57,923 nt of DNA. Source: Sporosalibacterium faouarense. Its GTDB lineage: Bacteria > Bacillota > Clostridia > Tissierellales > VENL01. The stretch lies in assembly GCF_016765695.1 (NCBI RefSeq), contig NZ_JAETGO010000057.1:1-57923 (forward strand), read 5' to 3'. Positions 7,580 to 15,896 of the stretch are shown here, one piece after another (the first letter of the stretch is position 1; every line of letters starts with the position of its first letter). Made by a program: the position numbers and the translations under genes. The notes under the pieces are model-generated. The model did no database searches, was not told the DNA's origin, and worked only from the letters and a program-made list of their open reading frames with translations.

Positions 7580-9328
7580 ATGTGTAGATTGATAAAGAAA
7601 GTAATAAACCATAATCCAGATGATAAATTACATTTAGTAAAAGGACTTGTACCTAGAATAATAGCTGTCAGGGTCACATTAGTTTATCTGATTGTTAGTT
7701 TTTTATGGATATTTTTATCAGATAATATTTTAAAATTAATTATAGTTAATAAAGATAAACTTACATGGGTACAAACAGTTAAAGGAAGTATTTTTATTAT
7801 AATAACTTCTTATATGATATTTATATTAATCGACAAGAGTATTAGTAAGAATCAACGGCTAGCAAGGAAGGTGATTAAGAGTAATGAAGAAATAAAAGAA
7901 AAGAATAAAGAATTAAATGACATAGATGAAAAATTAAATCTTAAAGTTAGAGAGTTAAAGGTAATACAAGACTTATTAAAAGAAAGAGAAGAAAAGTACA
8001 ATTTAATAGAAAATAGGATATATAATATATCATATTATGACTCAATCACTGGATTACCGAATAGAGGTTACCTAAAGAAGCAATTAAAGGATTTTATCAA
8101 GGAAGCTAAAAATAACTCAAATAAGATAGTATTGATGCATATCGACCTAGATGATTTTGGTTTTGTTAATGAGAGCCTTGGACATTCTTATGGAGATGAT
8201 CTACTTAAGGATTCAAGTGATATACTAATCAAAATAATAGGTAATGATGGTGTGGTTACGAGGATAAGTGAAGATGAGTTCGCCATAATAATTTACGAAA
8301 TAAGTCAAGTTAATAATATTGAAAAAATAGCTAATGAAATAAATAAAGCTTTTCAAAAGCCCTGGACAATAAGAAATCTGGAGTTTTATGTTACAGCAAG
8401 TATTGGTATAGCTGTTTTTCCTGATCACGGGGAAGATGACGAAGTATTACTGAAAAATGTAAATACTGCTATGCATTATGCTAAAAACTTAGGCAAGAAT
8501 AACTATTGTATTTATTCACCTTCTATAAAAGAGGAAGTTCTTAGGAACTTAGATTTGGAAAGAAGATTAAGATATGCAGTCTCTAATGATGAATTCAAGG
8601 TATTATATCAGCCTCAGGTATCAACTATAAGTGGCAAAATAGTTGGATTAGAGGCCTTGATTAGATGGGATAACCCTTCAGCTGGTATGGTTTCCCCAAT
8701 AGAATTCATACCTATAGCAGAAAAATCGGGACTAATTATTCAAATAGGAGAATGGATTTTAAGAAAAGTCTGCAATCAAATCAAGCTTTGGGAGTATATG
8801 GATGTTCTGAATCATACAGTTTCGGTCAATGTTTCAGCTAAGCAATTAGAAGATGAGAGTTTTGTTGAGAAAGTATCTAAAATTATTAAAGAAACAGATA
8901 TTAATCCTGAAAATTTAGAGTTTGAAATAACTGAGAGTCTGGCTTTAGGTGATTTAGATTTTACAATAGAAGTTCTTAATAATATTAAAAAATTAGGCAT
9001 TAAAATTGCTCTTGATGATTTTGGTACAGGCTATTCATCTCTTAATTACCTAAAAAAGCTACCTGTAGACTTTGTAAAAATAGATAAAAGCTTTATTAAT
9101 GATATTACAAAGGACTGTATTGAACATGAAATCTTTAAATCTATAGTGAACCTTGCCCACACTATGGATATGATTGTAATTGCAGAAGGAGTAGAAACTA
9201 ATGAACAATTGCAGATTCTAAAAGGAGAGAAATGTGATAGGTTACAAGGGTATCTATTTAGTAAGCCAATATCTATAATGGAAGTTAATGATCTTTTGCT
9301 TGAGAAAAAAACTTATATAGATAAGTAA
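7580..9328 (+). CDS. membrane GGDEF-EAL protein, probable c-di-GMP phosphodiesterase
   Basis: About 582 residues from ATG 7580 (GAGGTG seven bases upstream; the GTG at 7571 is part of that site). Two membrane helices (about 30-57 and 67-86) are followed by a coiled coil (90-145), a GGDEF domain and an EAL domain. The cyclase motif is degenerate (SEDEF at about 230), so cyclase activity is unlikely. The EAL site is complete: EALIRW, SVNVSAKQL, EITES, ALDDFGTGYSS, VKIDKSFI, AEGVE and QGYLFSKP. It should hydrolyse c-di-GMP to pGpG, opposing the cyclase encoded at 3854-5461. The degenerate GGDEF domain may sense GTP, as in other hybrids. Expression probably depends on read-through of the upstream terminator. 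Confidence 0.9.
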   Translation: MCRLIKKVINHNPDDKLHLVKGLVPRIIAVRVTLVYLIVSFLWIFLSDNILKLIIVNKDKLTWVQTVKGSIFIIITSYMIFILIDKSISKNQRLARKVIKSNEEIKEKNKELNDIDEKLNLKVRELKVIQDLLKEREEKYNLIENRIYNISYYDSITGLPNRGYLKKQLKDFIKEAKNNSNKIVLMHIDLDDFGFVNESLGHSYGDDLLKDSSDILIKIIGNDGVVTRISEDEFAIIIYEISQVNNIEKIANEINKAFQKPWTIRNLEFYVTASIGIAVFPDHGEDDEVLLKNVNTAMHYAKNLGKNNYCIYSPSIKEEVLRNLDLERRLRYAVSNDEFKVLYQPQVSTISGKIVGLEALIRWDNPSAGMVSPIEFIPIAEKSGLIIQIGEWILRKVCNQIKLWEYMDVLNHTVSVNVSAKQLEDESFVEKVSKIIKETDINPENLEFEITESLALGDLDFTIEVLNNIKKLGIKIALDDFGTGYSSLNYLKKLPVDFVKIDKSFINDITKDCIEHEIFKSIVNLAHTMDMIVIAEGVETNEQLQILKGEKCDRLQGYLFSKPISIMEVNDLLLEKKTYIDK

Positions 9329-9383
9329 TTCATATTTTATTAAATAAAGTTTTTATATATACATATTTGAATATTTACTAGAT

Positions 9384-9411
9384 GAAAAAGACTTTAAGAA
9401 GTCTTTTTTTA
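9384..9411 (+). terminator. terminator after the GGDEF-EAL gene
   Basis: AAAAAGACTT, a four-base loop, AAGTCTTTTTTT. A near-perfect short hairpin ending in a T run. Confidence 0.8.
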
Positions 9412-9468
9412 TGAATGATAGTATTAAAACATGGTATATTAATAATAAAGTACCTTGGAGGGGATATA

Positions 9469-9933
9469 ATGAATGAAGGAAAAAAGAGAAGTAAAGAAAT
9501 AGATAAAGAGGAATTAAAGAAAAGATTGACTTCCACTCAATATAATGTGACACAAGAAAATGGCACAGAACCACCTTTTAATAATGAATATTGGGATAAT
9601 GATAGAGAAGGAATATATGTAGATATTATTACTGGAAAGCCTTTATTTACATCAAAAAATAAGTATAATCCTGGATGTGGATGGCCAAGTTTTACAAAAC
9701 CGATAGATAGAAAAATAATTAAAGAAAAAAGAGATACTTCATATGATATGGAGAGAATAGAAGTAAGAAGCAAAGACTCTGATTCCCATCTTGGTCATGT
9801 TTTTAATGATGGTCCAAAGGAATCAGGGGGATTAAGATATTGCATTAATAGTGCAGCTCTAAAATTTATACCATTAAAAGATTTAGAAAAAGAAGGTTAC
9901 GGAGAGTATTTAAGATTATTTACTGGATCGTAG
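9469..9933 (+). CDS. msrB: peptide-methionine (R)-S-oxide reductase MsrB
   Basis: Repairs oxidised methionine (R epimer) in proteins with thioredoxin as reductant. The motifs are complete: [16 protein letters not shown], and [11 protein letters not shown] with the catalytic cysteine. The CxxC pairs that bind zinc in many MsrB proteins are absent, so this is the zinc-free type; the cysteine in GCGWPSF probably serves as the resolving residue. The start is ATG 9469 after TTGGAGGGGATATA, giving 154 residues; a longer frame begins before this ribosome binding site. There is no fused MsrA domain and no neighbouring msrA. Confidence 0.95.
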   Translation: MNEGKKRSKEIDKEELKKRLTSTQYNVTQENGTEPPFNNEYWDNDREGIYVDIITGKPLFTSKNKYNPGCGWPSFTKPIDRKIIKEKRDTSYDMERIEVRSKDSDSHLGHVFNDGPKESGGLRYCINSAALKFIPLKDLEKEGYGEYLRLFTGS

Positions 9934-9954
9934 ATATATATCTACGATTTTCTT
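9927..9954 (+). terminator. terminator overlapping the msrB stop codon
   Basis: ATCGTAGATAT and ATATCTACGAT form a perfect palindrome followed by TTTCTTTT. The msrB stop codon TAG (9931-9933) lies inside the left arm. Confidence 0.8.
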
Positions 9955-9964
9955 TTATAATAAG

Positions 9965-10132
9965 ATGTTTACAGAATTTAAAAATATGTATGTTTTGGTA
10001 GATGGACACTCTGCTAGTGGTTCTGAAATTGTAGCTTTAGAACTTAAGGAGTATTTAGAGAATGCTACAATCATAGGAATGGGAATTACTCCAGATATCT
10101 ATGTAGATTCAAATAGTATAGAGATTATTTAG
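9965..10132 (+). pseudogene. remnant of an S41 (CtpA/Tsp-type) carboxy-terminal protease
   Basis: A 55-codon open frame that matches only two separated pieces of the S41 peptidase core. The first is MYVLVDGHSASGSEIVALEL, which carries the catalytic-serine segment (SAS/GSE), followed by a stretch ending ATIIG. Sequence then jumps straight to MGITPDIYVD, which in intact enzymes lies some 30-40 residues later. The PDZ domain, the catalytic lysine region and everything N-terminal are missing. I see no ribosome binding site at its ATG. A terminator-like hairpin follows at 10156. It is an internally deleted, decayed gene rather than a functional small protein. Confidence 0.75.
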
Positions 10133-10155
10133 ACGTAATAAATAGGTAGATTGAG

Positions 10156-10194
10156 AGCTGTATTGATTGAGTTGTTAATCAATGCAGCTTTTAT
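10156..10194 (+). terminator. hairpin after the S41 protease remnant
   Basis: AGCTGtATTGATT pairs with AATCAATgCAGCT and is followed by TTTAT. It is probably the terminator of the lost protease gene. Confidence 0.6.
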
Positions 10195-10317
10195 GAATTT
10201 AATATTAATCTATTAATAATTCTTAAAGCAATAAACATAAATAAAATGATATAATAATTATGGATATTTAGAGTGTCTAAATTTTCAATTAATATACATA
10301 ATGAATGGAGGTACAGT

Positions 10318-11214
10318 ATGGTTCAATCAAATTTAGGAGAAATGGCAGCACTAGTTACTGCGGTTTGCTGGACAATAACAGCTATATCCTTTGAACTGGC
10401 CGGCCGTAAAATTGGCTCTCTTTCAGTGAATTTTATAAGATTAGTTATGGCTTTCTTTTTACTTGGTATTTTCACACTTTTTACAAGAGGGATGTTCTTA
10501 CCCCTTGATGCTACACCAAACGCTTGGTTATGGCTAAGCATATCAGGAATTATTGGATTTGTACTTGGGGATTTATTTTTATTTCAGGCTTTTCTTGAGA
10601 TAGGATCTAGAATTTCAATGTTAATTATGTCAGCTGTTCCACCGATAACAGCTTTATTAGGCTTTTTCTTTCTAGGAGAAGTCTTGACACCTAAAGCATT
10701 GATAGGAATGTTCGTTACAATAATAGGTATAGCTTTGGTTATCCTAGTAAGAAAGTCAGGAGATAAAAAACTTGAATTTAATCATTCTATTAAGGGGTTA
10801 TTATTTGCTTTCATAGGAGCATTGGGTCAATCTCTAGGACTTATCTTTAGTAAAATGGGTATGGGAAGCTATAATGCTTTTGCAGCAACACAGATTAGAA
10901 TTATCTTTGGCATCATAGGATTTATAATTGTATTTACATTTATGAAAAGATGGAATAAGTTAAAAGAAGCTATTACAAATAGCTATGCCATGAAGAGAGT
11001 TTCAATCGGTGCCTTTTTTGGACCATTTTTAGGAGTATCTTTTTCATTATTAGCTGTTCAATATACAGCAACTGGAATTGCTTCAACCATTAATTCAATC
11101 GTTCCAGTACTAATTATCATACCTTCAATAATTATATTTAAAGAAAAGGTAAGTACTAAAGAGATAATTGGTGCTATCGTTACAGTACTAGGTGTAGGAT
11201 TATTATTTATATAA
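10318..11214 (+). CDS. DMT-superfamily (EamA) transporter
   Basis: About 298 residues with ten predicted membrane helices arranged as two EamA repeats. The first repeat covers roughly 5-140 (conserved end: SMLIMSAVPPITALLGFFFL, then GEVLT). The second covers 155-298, with its own PVLIIIPSIIIFKEKVSTKE ending. Members export amino acids, purines or other metabolites; the substrate cannot be read from sequence. I chose ATG 10318, which follows GGAGGTACAGT, over a non-ATG start 45 bases upstream. The gene stands alone. Confidence 0.88.
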   Translation: MVQSNLGEMAALVTAVCWTITAISFELAGRKIGSLSVNFIRLVMAFFLLGIFTLFTRGMFLPLDATPNAWLWLSISGIIGFVLGDLFLFQAFLEIGSRISMLIMSAVPPITALLGFFFLGEVLTPKALIGMFVTIIGIALVILVRKSGDKKLEFNHSIKGLLFAFIGALGQSLGLIFSKMGMGSYNAFAATQIRIIFGIIGFIIVFTFMKRWNKLKEAITNSYAMKRVSIGAFFGPFLGVSFSLLAVQYTATGIASTINSIVPVLIIIPSIIIFKEKVSTKEIIGAIVTVLGVGLLFI

Positions 11215-11362
11215 AATTACAATATACAATTTTCTCATATAATAATTGATTTGTAATTTTGAAATAAAAACTAGCTATGTTGGGTAATTATATTGATAAC
11301 AAGTTTTTAAATTACAAGGTTAAAATTATTACTTATTGAACTAAAGAACGGAGTGAAATTAA

Positions 11363-12652
11363 ATGAACAAAAGAATTAAAATATTAGTATTATTATTATT
11401 AATTATTCCTATGTTTATAGGATGTGGAGTAATTAATAAAAATGCTGATAAAAATAATAACGATGGAGAAAATGAGGACCAAATTAATCAGGATGATAAT
11501 AAGGATGAAGAAAATAATGGTCAAAACAATGAAAATGATAAAGAGGATGAAAAAGATACAATCACTGAGCTTATAAAGACAATGACTTTAGATGAAAAAA
11601 TAGGGCAAATGGTTATCCTTGGATTTGAAGGAGACTCTTTAAATGAAGATGTAAAATCATTAATAAATCAATACAAAGTTGGAGGGTTTATATTATTCAA
11701 GAGAAATGTTGAAAATTCAAATCAATTATTATCTCTACTCAATAGTCTTAAAGAAACCAATAGTGATAATAAAATACCATTATTTTTAGCAGTTGATGAA
11801 GAAGGTGGAAAAGTTAGCAGGATGCCAGATGAATTAATTGATTTACCTAATAGTAACGTTGTCGGTGAATCAAAGAATAACGAATTTGCTATAAACTTAG
11901 GAAGAATTCTTGGTCAACAATTACAGAGCTTTGGCTTTAATTTAGACTTTGCTCCAGTGCTAGATGTAAATAGTAATCCTAATAATCCAGTTATTGGTGT
12001 AAGGTCATTAAGCTCCAATCCACAAGTAGTAGGAGAGTTAGGTGTGGAAATCATGAATGGAATAAAGGAAAAGGGTATAATACCAGTTGTTAAACATTTT
12101 CCAGGTCACGGAGATACTTCTGTTGATTCCCATTTAGGATTACCTAAAGTAAATAAAGATTTAAGTAGTTTGAGGCAATTAGAATTAATTCCATTTAAAG
12201 AAGCTATTGAAAATGATGTTGATACAATAATGATTGCACATATTTTATTTCCAGAGTTAGATCCAAATTACCCCGCATCTTTGTCTGAAAGATTGGTTAC
12301 CGATTTATTAAGGAAGGAAATGGGATATAAAGGTGTAGTAATAACCGATGACTTGACAATGGGTGCTATAAAGGATAATTATTCAATAAACGATGCAGCT
12401 GTAAAGGCTATCCTAGCTGGTGGAGATATAGTGTTAGTTTGTCACGAATATGAAAATGAAATTACTGCAATTGATTCATTAAAAGAAGCAGTTGTAAATG
12501 GAATTATTACTGAAGAACGTATAGATGAAAGTGTTTACAGGATATTAAAGTTAAAAAATAAATATAAATTAGAAGATAGACCAGTTGTCTCTGTTGATAT
12601 TGAAACAATAAACAACAATATTAACAAGCTTCTAAACACATATATGAAGTAG
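11363..12652 (+). CDS. nagZ: lipoprotein glycoside hydrolase family 3, NagZ-like beta-N-acetylhexosaminidase
   Basis: A 429-residue lipoprotein: hydrophobic signal, then the lipobox MFIGC with Cys21. A very acidic, asparagine-rich tether (about 25-65) precedes the GH3 domain. GH3/NagZ hallmarks are VDEEGGKVSR, KHFPGHG with a downstream DSH (255-257, the Asp-His acid/base dyad of NagZ), and TDDLTMGAI with the aspartate nucleophile. There is no second alpha/beta domain, matching short NagZ enzymes. It should remove terminal N-acetylglucosamine from peptidoglycan fragments at the outer face of the membrane, as in Gram-positive recycling. ATG 11363 follows GGAGTGAAATTAA. Confidence 0.9.
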   Translation: MNKRIKILVLLLLIIPMFIGCGVINKNADKNNNDGENEDQINQDDNKDEENNGQNNENDKEDEKDTITELIKTMTLDEKIGQMVILGFEGDSLNEDVKSLINQYKVGGFILFKRNVENSNQLLSLLNSLKETNSDNKIPLFLAVDEEGGKVSRMPDELIDLPNSNVVGESKNNEFAINLGRILGQQLQSFGFNLDFAPVLDVNSNPNNPVIGVRSLSSNPQVVGELGVEIMNGIKEKGIIPVVKHFPGHGDTSVDSHLGLPKVNKDLSSLRQLELIPFKEAIENDVDTIMIAHILFPELDPNYPASLSERLVTDLLRKEMGYKGVVITDDLTMGAIKDNYSINDAAVKAILAGGDIVLVCHEYENEITAIDSLKEAVVNGIITEERIDESVYRILKLKNKYKLEDRPVVSVDIETINNNINKLLNTYMK

Positions 12653-12817
12653 TAATAATAAATATATTTGTTAGATGTAATTAATTTTAAGATAGGAATT
12701 AACATATAAGGAAACTAATACATTGAAATGATTAATGGCTTATAGTATAGTATATAAAGTAAGAGAATATAATAAGAATTAAGCTCAGATGCAATTGATA
12801 GGAACGAGGAATATATT

Positions 12818-13621
12818 ATGTTAAATGAAAAAATACTTAATGGAGATAAAATCACAGTTAAGGTTGGAAAATTAAATATTGGAGAAAGTAATAAACCAGT
12901 AATTATGGCGGGACCTTGTTCAATAGAATCTAGAAATCAGATAATAGAAACTGCATTAGAATTAAAAGAAATAGGTGTAGATGTACTAAGGGGAGGGGCT
13001 TTTAAACCCCGTACTAGCCCTTATGCATTTCAAGGACTAGGTTTTAAAGGGTTGGAGTATCTTAAAGAAGCAGGAGAAAAAGCAGGGATACCTGTAGTAA
13101 CTGAGTTGATGGGTGAAAGTGATATTAATGAGTTTTTAAATTATACCGATATAGTTCAAATTGGATCTAGAAACATGTATAATTATTCTTTACTAAAAGT
13201 AATAGGAGAAATAGATAAACCCATTTTGTTAAAAAGGGGAATGAGTGCAACATTAAATGAATGGATAATGGCTGCAGAATACATTGCTGCATATGGAAAT
13301 AAAAATATCATTTTATGTGAAAGAGGTATAAGGACTTTTGAAAATATCACTAGAAATACTTTAGATCTATCGGCTGTACCTTTAATTAAAGAAAAAACGG
13401 GACTACCAGTAATAGTGGATCCAAGTCATGGTACAGGAATTAGAAGGCTTATTGAACCCATGTCAAAGGCTGGAATAGCATGTGGTGCAGATGGATTAAT
13501 GATTGAAGTTCATTTGAATCCAGAAAAAGCATTATGTGATGGTAAACAATCTATTACCATTGAGCAATACAAAAGAATATATGATTGGTGTAAAAAGTAT
13601 GTAAATGTAGACAATCTATAA
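12818..13621 (+). CDS. aroF: 3-deoxy-7-phosphoheptulonate (DAHP) synthase
   Basis: First step of the shikimate pathway: phosphoenolpyruvate plus erythrose 4-phosphate to DAHP. It is the short type I-beta enzyme (267 residues), with MAGPCSIES, RGGAFKPRTSPYAFQG, RNMYNY, LLKRGMSAT and VDPSHGTG. No chorismate mutase or ferredoxin-like regulatory domain is fused, so feedback control must come from elsewhere or be absent. ATG 12818 lies about eight bases past ACGAGG. No other aromatic-pathway genes are nearby, and the gene has its own terminator. Confidence 0.93.
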   Translation: MLNEKILNGDKITVKVGKLNIGESNKPVIMAGPCSIESRNQIIETALELKEIGVDVLRGGAFKPRTSPYAFQGLGFKGLEYLKEAGEKAGIPVVTELMGESDINEFLNYTDIVQIGSRNMYNYSLLKVIGEIDKPILLKRGMSATLNEWIMAAEYIAAYGNKNIILCERGIRTFENITRNTLDLSAVPLIKEKTGLPVIVDPSHGTGIRRLIEPMSKAGIACGADGLMIEVHLNPEKALCDGKQSITIEQYKRIYDWCKKYVNVDNL

Positions 13622-13662
13622 AAGAACTGAAATAATTACTGAGTAATTATTTCAGTTCTTTT
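13621..13662. terminator. bidirectional terminator between aroF and the DUF3810 gene
   Basis: AAAGAACTGAAATAATTAC and GTAATTATTTCAGTTCTTT form a 19-bp stem with a three-base loop, with T runs on both strands. The stop codon of the convergent gene lies inside the stem. Confidence 0.9.
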
Positions 13663-14745
13663 ATAATAGGCTAGGAGCAAATCAACCATTCTTCCATAGC
13701 TGGCAACACCATCTTCTTGATAATTAGCTTTTAAATATGTATCATTAACCTTTGAAGAGGTTCTAGATATGATTCCTTCATATTTATCCCAATGCTCTGA
13801 GATATCTAGCAAATCCCTTTTTACACCATCGCTATATGTCTCAGATAGTTCCCAATACTTATCATTATCATATTCGTATAAGACATTCATTGAATGGATT
13901 ATAGCCAACAGGGTTCCAGAGTATTGAAAATCTGCATCAGGGTTAGATTTACTAGCAAGATAAGCTATAAAATTAGCTTCATCCTCTCTGGCAAACCCAT
14001 ATTGATGAGCCATTTCATGACAGACAGTTACTGGAAACATAGATGATGAAATAGTAGTATTTATGTTGGCTTCAATAGTAAATGGAGAAAAAATACCTGA
14101 TATCCCCATATAAGACATTAATTCTGATATAAAAACCTTTTTTGGTTTGCCATAACTTCCATTAAATTGAGGATATGTAGTAGATATTTTCCTATACCCC
14201 TTATAAGCTCTATTTAAAATATCATCATGCCCTTTGGGAAGATACATTACTCCATTAGGATCTTCGTGAATTAATAATCTTAACCTATTCCCATCCTTTA
14301 TTAAGCTCTCACATAAATTTTCTAAATCTTTAACTGAAGACTTAGTATTTCCTAGATTAGCAATCTCCCAAAAGGGTTGCCTATGATAATTCATTCCCCA
14401 AATAGTGATAAATATAAAATAGAGAACACTTATGAAAGCTAGAACATTACGCAAGAATCTAAAAAAAGTTTTTTTTCTCTGATTAGGATTCTCAATAAAT
14501 CTTTTCACAAAAACAAATAATTTTAAAATAATGAAAAAAATAGTTGATATAAAAAGTAATTCTCCTAAAGAGAATGGAAATAATCCAGTAAGTTTACTTA
14601 TGGGTTGAGAGATAAACTTATATATACCATTAGAATAAACCTTCTCAATTAAATCTGGATTATGGGATCCTAACGCGGTTAGAACAATACCTATTGGAAA
14701 TAATAGAAATAATTTATTATTTTTTGAGAGTTTAACTTTTTTCAT
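13636..14745 (-). CDS. DUF3810 membrane protein with HExxH zinc-peptidase motif
   Basis: About 369 residues. The N-terminus has three membrane helices (roughly 8-25, 55-77, 95-117). A large domain then carries CHEMAHQYGF followed by EDEANF, a gluzincin-like HExxH plus distal glutamate, as in the DUF3810 family. Peptidase activity is predicted but, to my knowledge, unproven. I start it at ATG 14745, just after the stop of the glycosylase gene; upstream codons in frame would overlap that gene. The two genes probably share a transcript, without an obvious functional link. Confidence 0.8.
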   Translation of the reverse strand: MKKVKLSKNNKLFLLFPIGIVLTALGSHNPDLIEKVYSNGIYKFISQPISKLTGLFPFSLGELLFISTIFFIILKLFVFVKRFIENPNQRKKTFFRFLRNVLAFISVLYFIFITIWGMNYHRQPFWEIANLGNTKSSVKDLENLCESLIKDGNRLRLLIHEDPNGVMYLPKGHDDILNRAYKGYRKISTTYPQFNGSYGKPKKVFISELMSYMGISGIFSPFTIEANINTTISSSMFPVTVCHEMAHQYGFAREDEANFIAYLASKSNPDADFQYSGTLLAIIHSMNVLYEYDNDKYWELSETYSDGVKRDLLDISEHWDKYEGIISRTSSKVNDTYLKANYQEDGVASYGRMVDLLLAYYKRTEIITQ

Positions 14746-14764
14746 AGAAATACCAGCCTTAATA

Positions 14765-15370
14765 TTATTTTGATACAAAAGGGTTTCCCTCAATATAAAA
14801 TCTCCATAGATAGTCTTTAGCTTCTTTAGCATAATCTATACCAATTCTTTTTGACGCTATAATATTTTTGGGTTTATAGTTTGAATCTTCTATATACAAA
14901 TTTTCACCACATAAATCTTGACCATTATTACTTCTATTAATAGAAAATGCAATAGAAAGCTTTCCAGGCCCATTGGTTAATCTTATTGATTCGCTTTTAG
15001 TAAGGGAAGTGAAATTTTTATTAAATCTATTTAGGCTCATACAGTCTAGACCTTCCAGTGGTTCAATTCCGCGAATAAGAATAGCTTCTGGTATACCTTC
15101 TTCACGGGTGACAACATTCATACAATTATACATGCCATAAATAAGATAGACGTAAGCATAGCCTGAAGGACCATACATAGTTTCAACTCTCTTAGTTATT
15201 TTTCCACCATATGAATGAGCTGCTTTATCTTTTAGACCTTTGTATGCTTCGACTTCAATGATTCTTCCCGAAATTTTATTTCCGCCAACATAATGAACTA
15301 GTGTTTTACCAAGTAATTCTTTAGCAACAATCAAGGTTTCTTGATTATAAAAATCTCTTGTAAGCTTCAT
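14765..15370 (-). CDS. DNA-3-methyladenine glycosylase (AAG/MPG family)
   Basis: Base-excision repair enzyme removing alkylated or deaminated purines. Family motifs: FYNQETLIVAKELLGKTLVH at the start, GRIIEVEAYKG with the catalytic glutamate, RVETMYGPSGYAYVYLIYGM, AILIRGIEPLEG and RLTNGPGKLS. About 201 residues from ATG 15370, which follows AGGAGTGATTAAAAAT; a longer frame upstream has no good site. It is first in a two-gene operon with the DUF3810 gene. A folded RNA element lies about 110 nt upstream on the same strand and could be its leader. Confidence 0.93.
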   Translation of the reverse strand: MKLTRDFYNQETLIVAKELLGKTLVHYVGGNKISGRIIEVEAYKGLKDKAAHSYGGKITKRVETMYGPSGYAYVYLIYGMYNCMNVVTREEGIPEAILIRGIEPLEGLDCMSLNRFNKNFTSLTKSESIRLTNGPGKLSIAFSINRSNNGQDLCGENLYIEDSNYKPKNIIASKRIGIDYAKEAKDYLWRFYIEGNPFVSK

Positions 15371-15445
15371 ATTTTTAATCACTCCTATGTATAAATTATA
15401 ACATTGGTACAAGGTATAATTATATTAAAAATAGATGACATTAAG

Positions 15446-15638
15446 TAATATACATATTTATTTTGAAGCACAAAAAATTATCGAGAACATAACAGTCCAC
15501 TGGCACCACTGAAAAGAGCTTTTTACAAGTCTATTCCTACTAGAATGACTTGATAGTCCCCACTTATAGCAGTGATGTGTATATGTTATGTTCCCGACAC
15601 TATTATTATGGACAGGATTAAAGGATAATATACATATT
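15446..15638. repeat. 13-bp direct repeats flanking the structured element
   Basis: TAATATACATATT occurs at 15446-15458 and again at 15626-15638, bracketing the inverted-repeat element. This could be a target-site duplication of a small non-autonomous element, or chance in AT-rich DNA. The rest of 15639-15896 is AT-rich and should contain the promoter of the C-S lyase gene. Confidence 0.35.
15478..15600 (-). ncRNA. candidate structured RNA or leader element
   Basis: Three nested helices can be drawn on the minus strand. The outer stem is TCGGGAACATAACA (15597-15584) with TGTTATGTTCTCGA (15494-15481), fully paired if one G-U is allowed; the same pair is an A-C mismatch on the plus strand. The middle stem is CATCACTG with CAGTGGTG. 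The inner hairpin is CAAGTC/GACTTG plus ATTC/GAAT. Two internal loops separate them, giving a rod. TAATTTTTTG follows the 3' arm like a terminator tail. It lies about 110 nt upstream of the glycosylase gene. I matched it to no known RNA family. Confidence 0.45.
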
Positions 15639-15896
15639 ATTTTAAATTTATACTAAAATTAAATTTTAGTGATTATAGTAGGAATAATTAGTGTGATATA
15701 ATATATATATACAATTTTAAACAAATTTCTACTTTATTTTATGTTCTATATTTAATATTTCAGAAAATTGTTTATAAAATTTTATACAATCTGTAAAAAA
15801 GGTTTTTAAACGATATATTTTTAAAAGGGTCATAAGATATTTAATTTTTACATAAGTTATATTGATTTAGTATAACTAAAGTTGGAGGGATTAATT

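Noticed and set aside
9935-10140. Functional small protein at 9965
   Set aside because: Its two halves match non-adjacent parts of S41 proteases and no ribosome binding site is seen, so I call it a pseudogene.
11213-11260. Terminator after the DMT transporter
   Set aside because: AAAATTACAA and TTGTAATTTT are complementary, but the span between them is long and AT-rich with only a small inner stem; it may be a loose stem-loop.
15478-15600. 6S RNA or T-box leader
   Set aside because: The rod shape suggests 6S RNA, but it is far shorter and I cannot place the central bubble; GTGGTGCC resembles only part of the T-box antiterminator and no specifier stem is visible.
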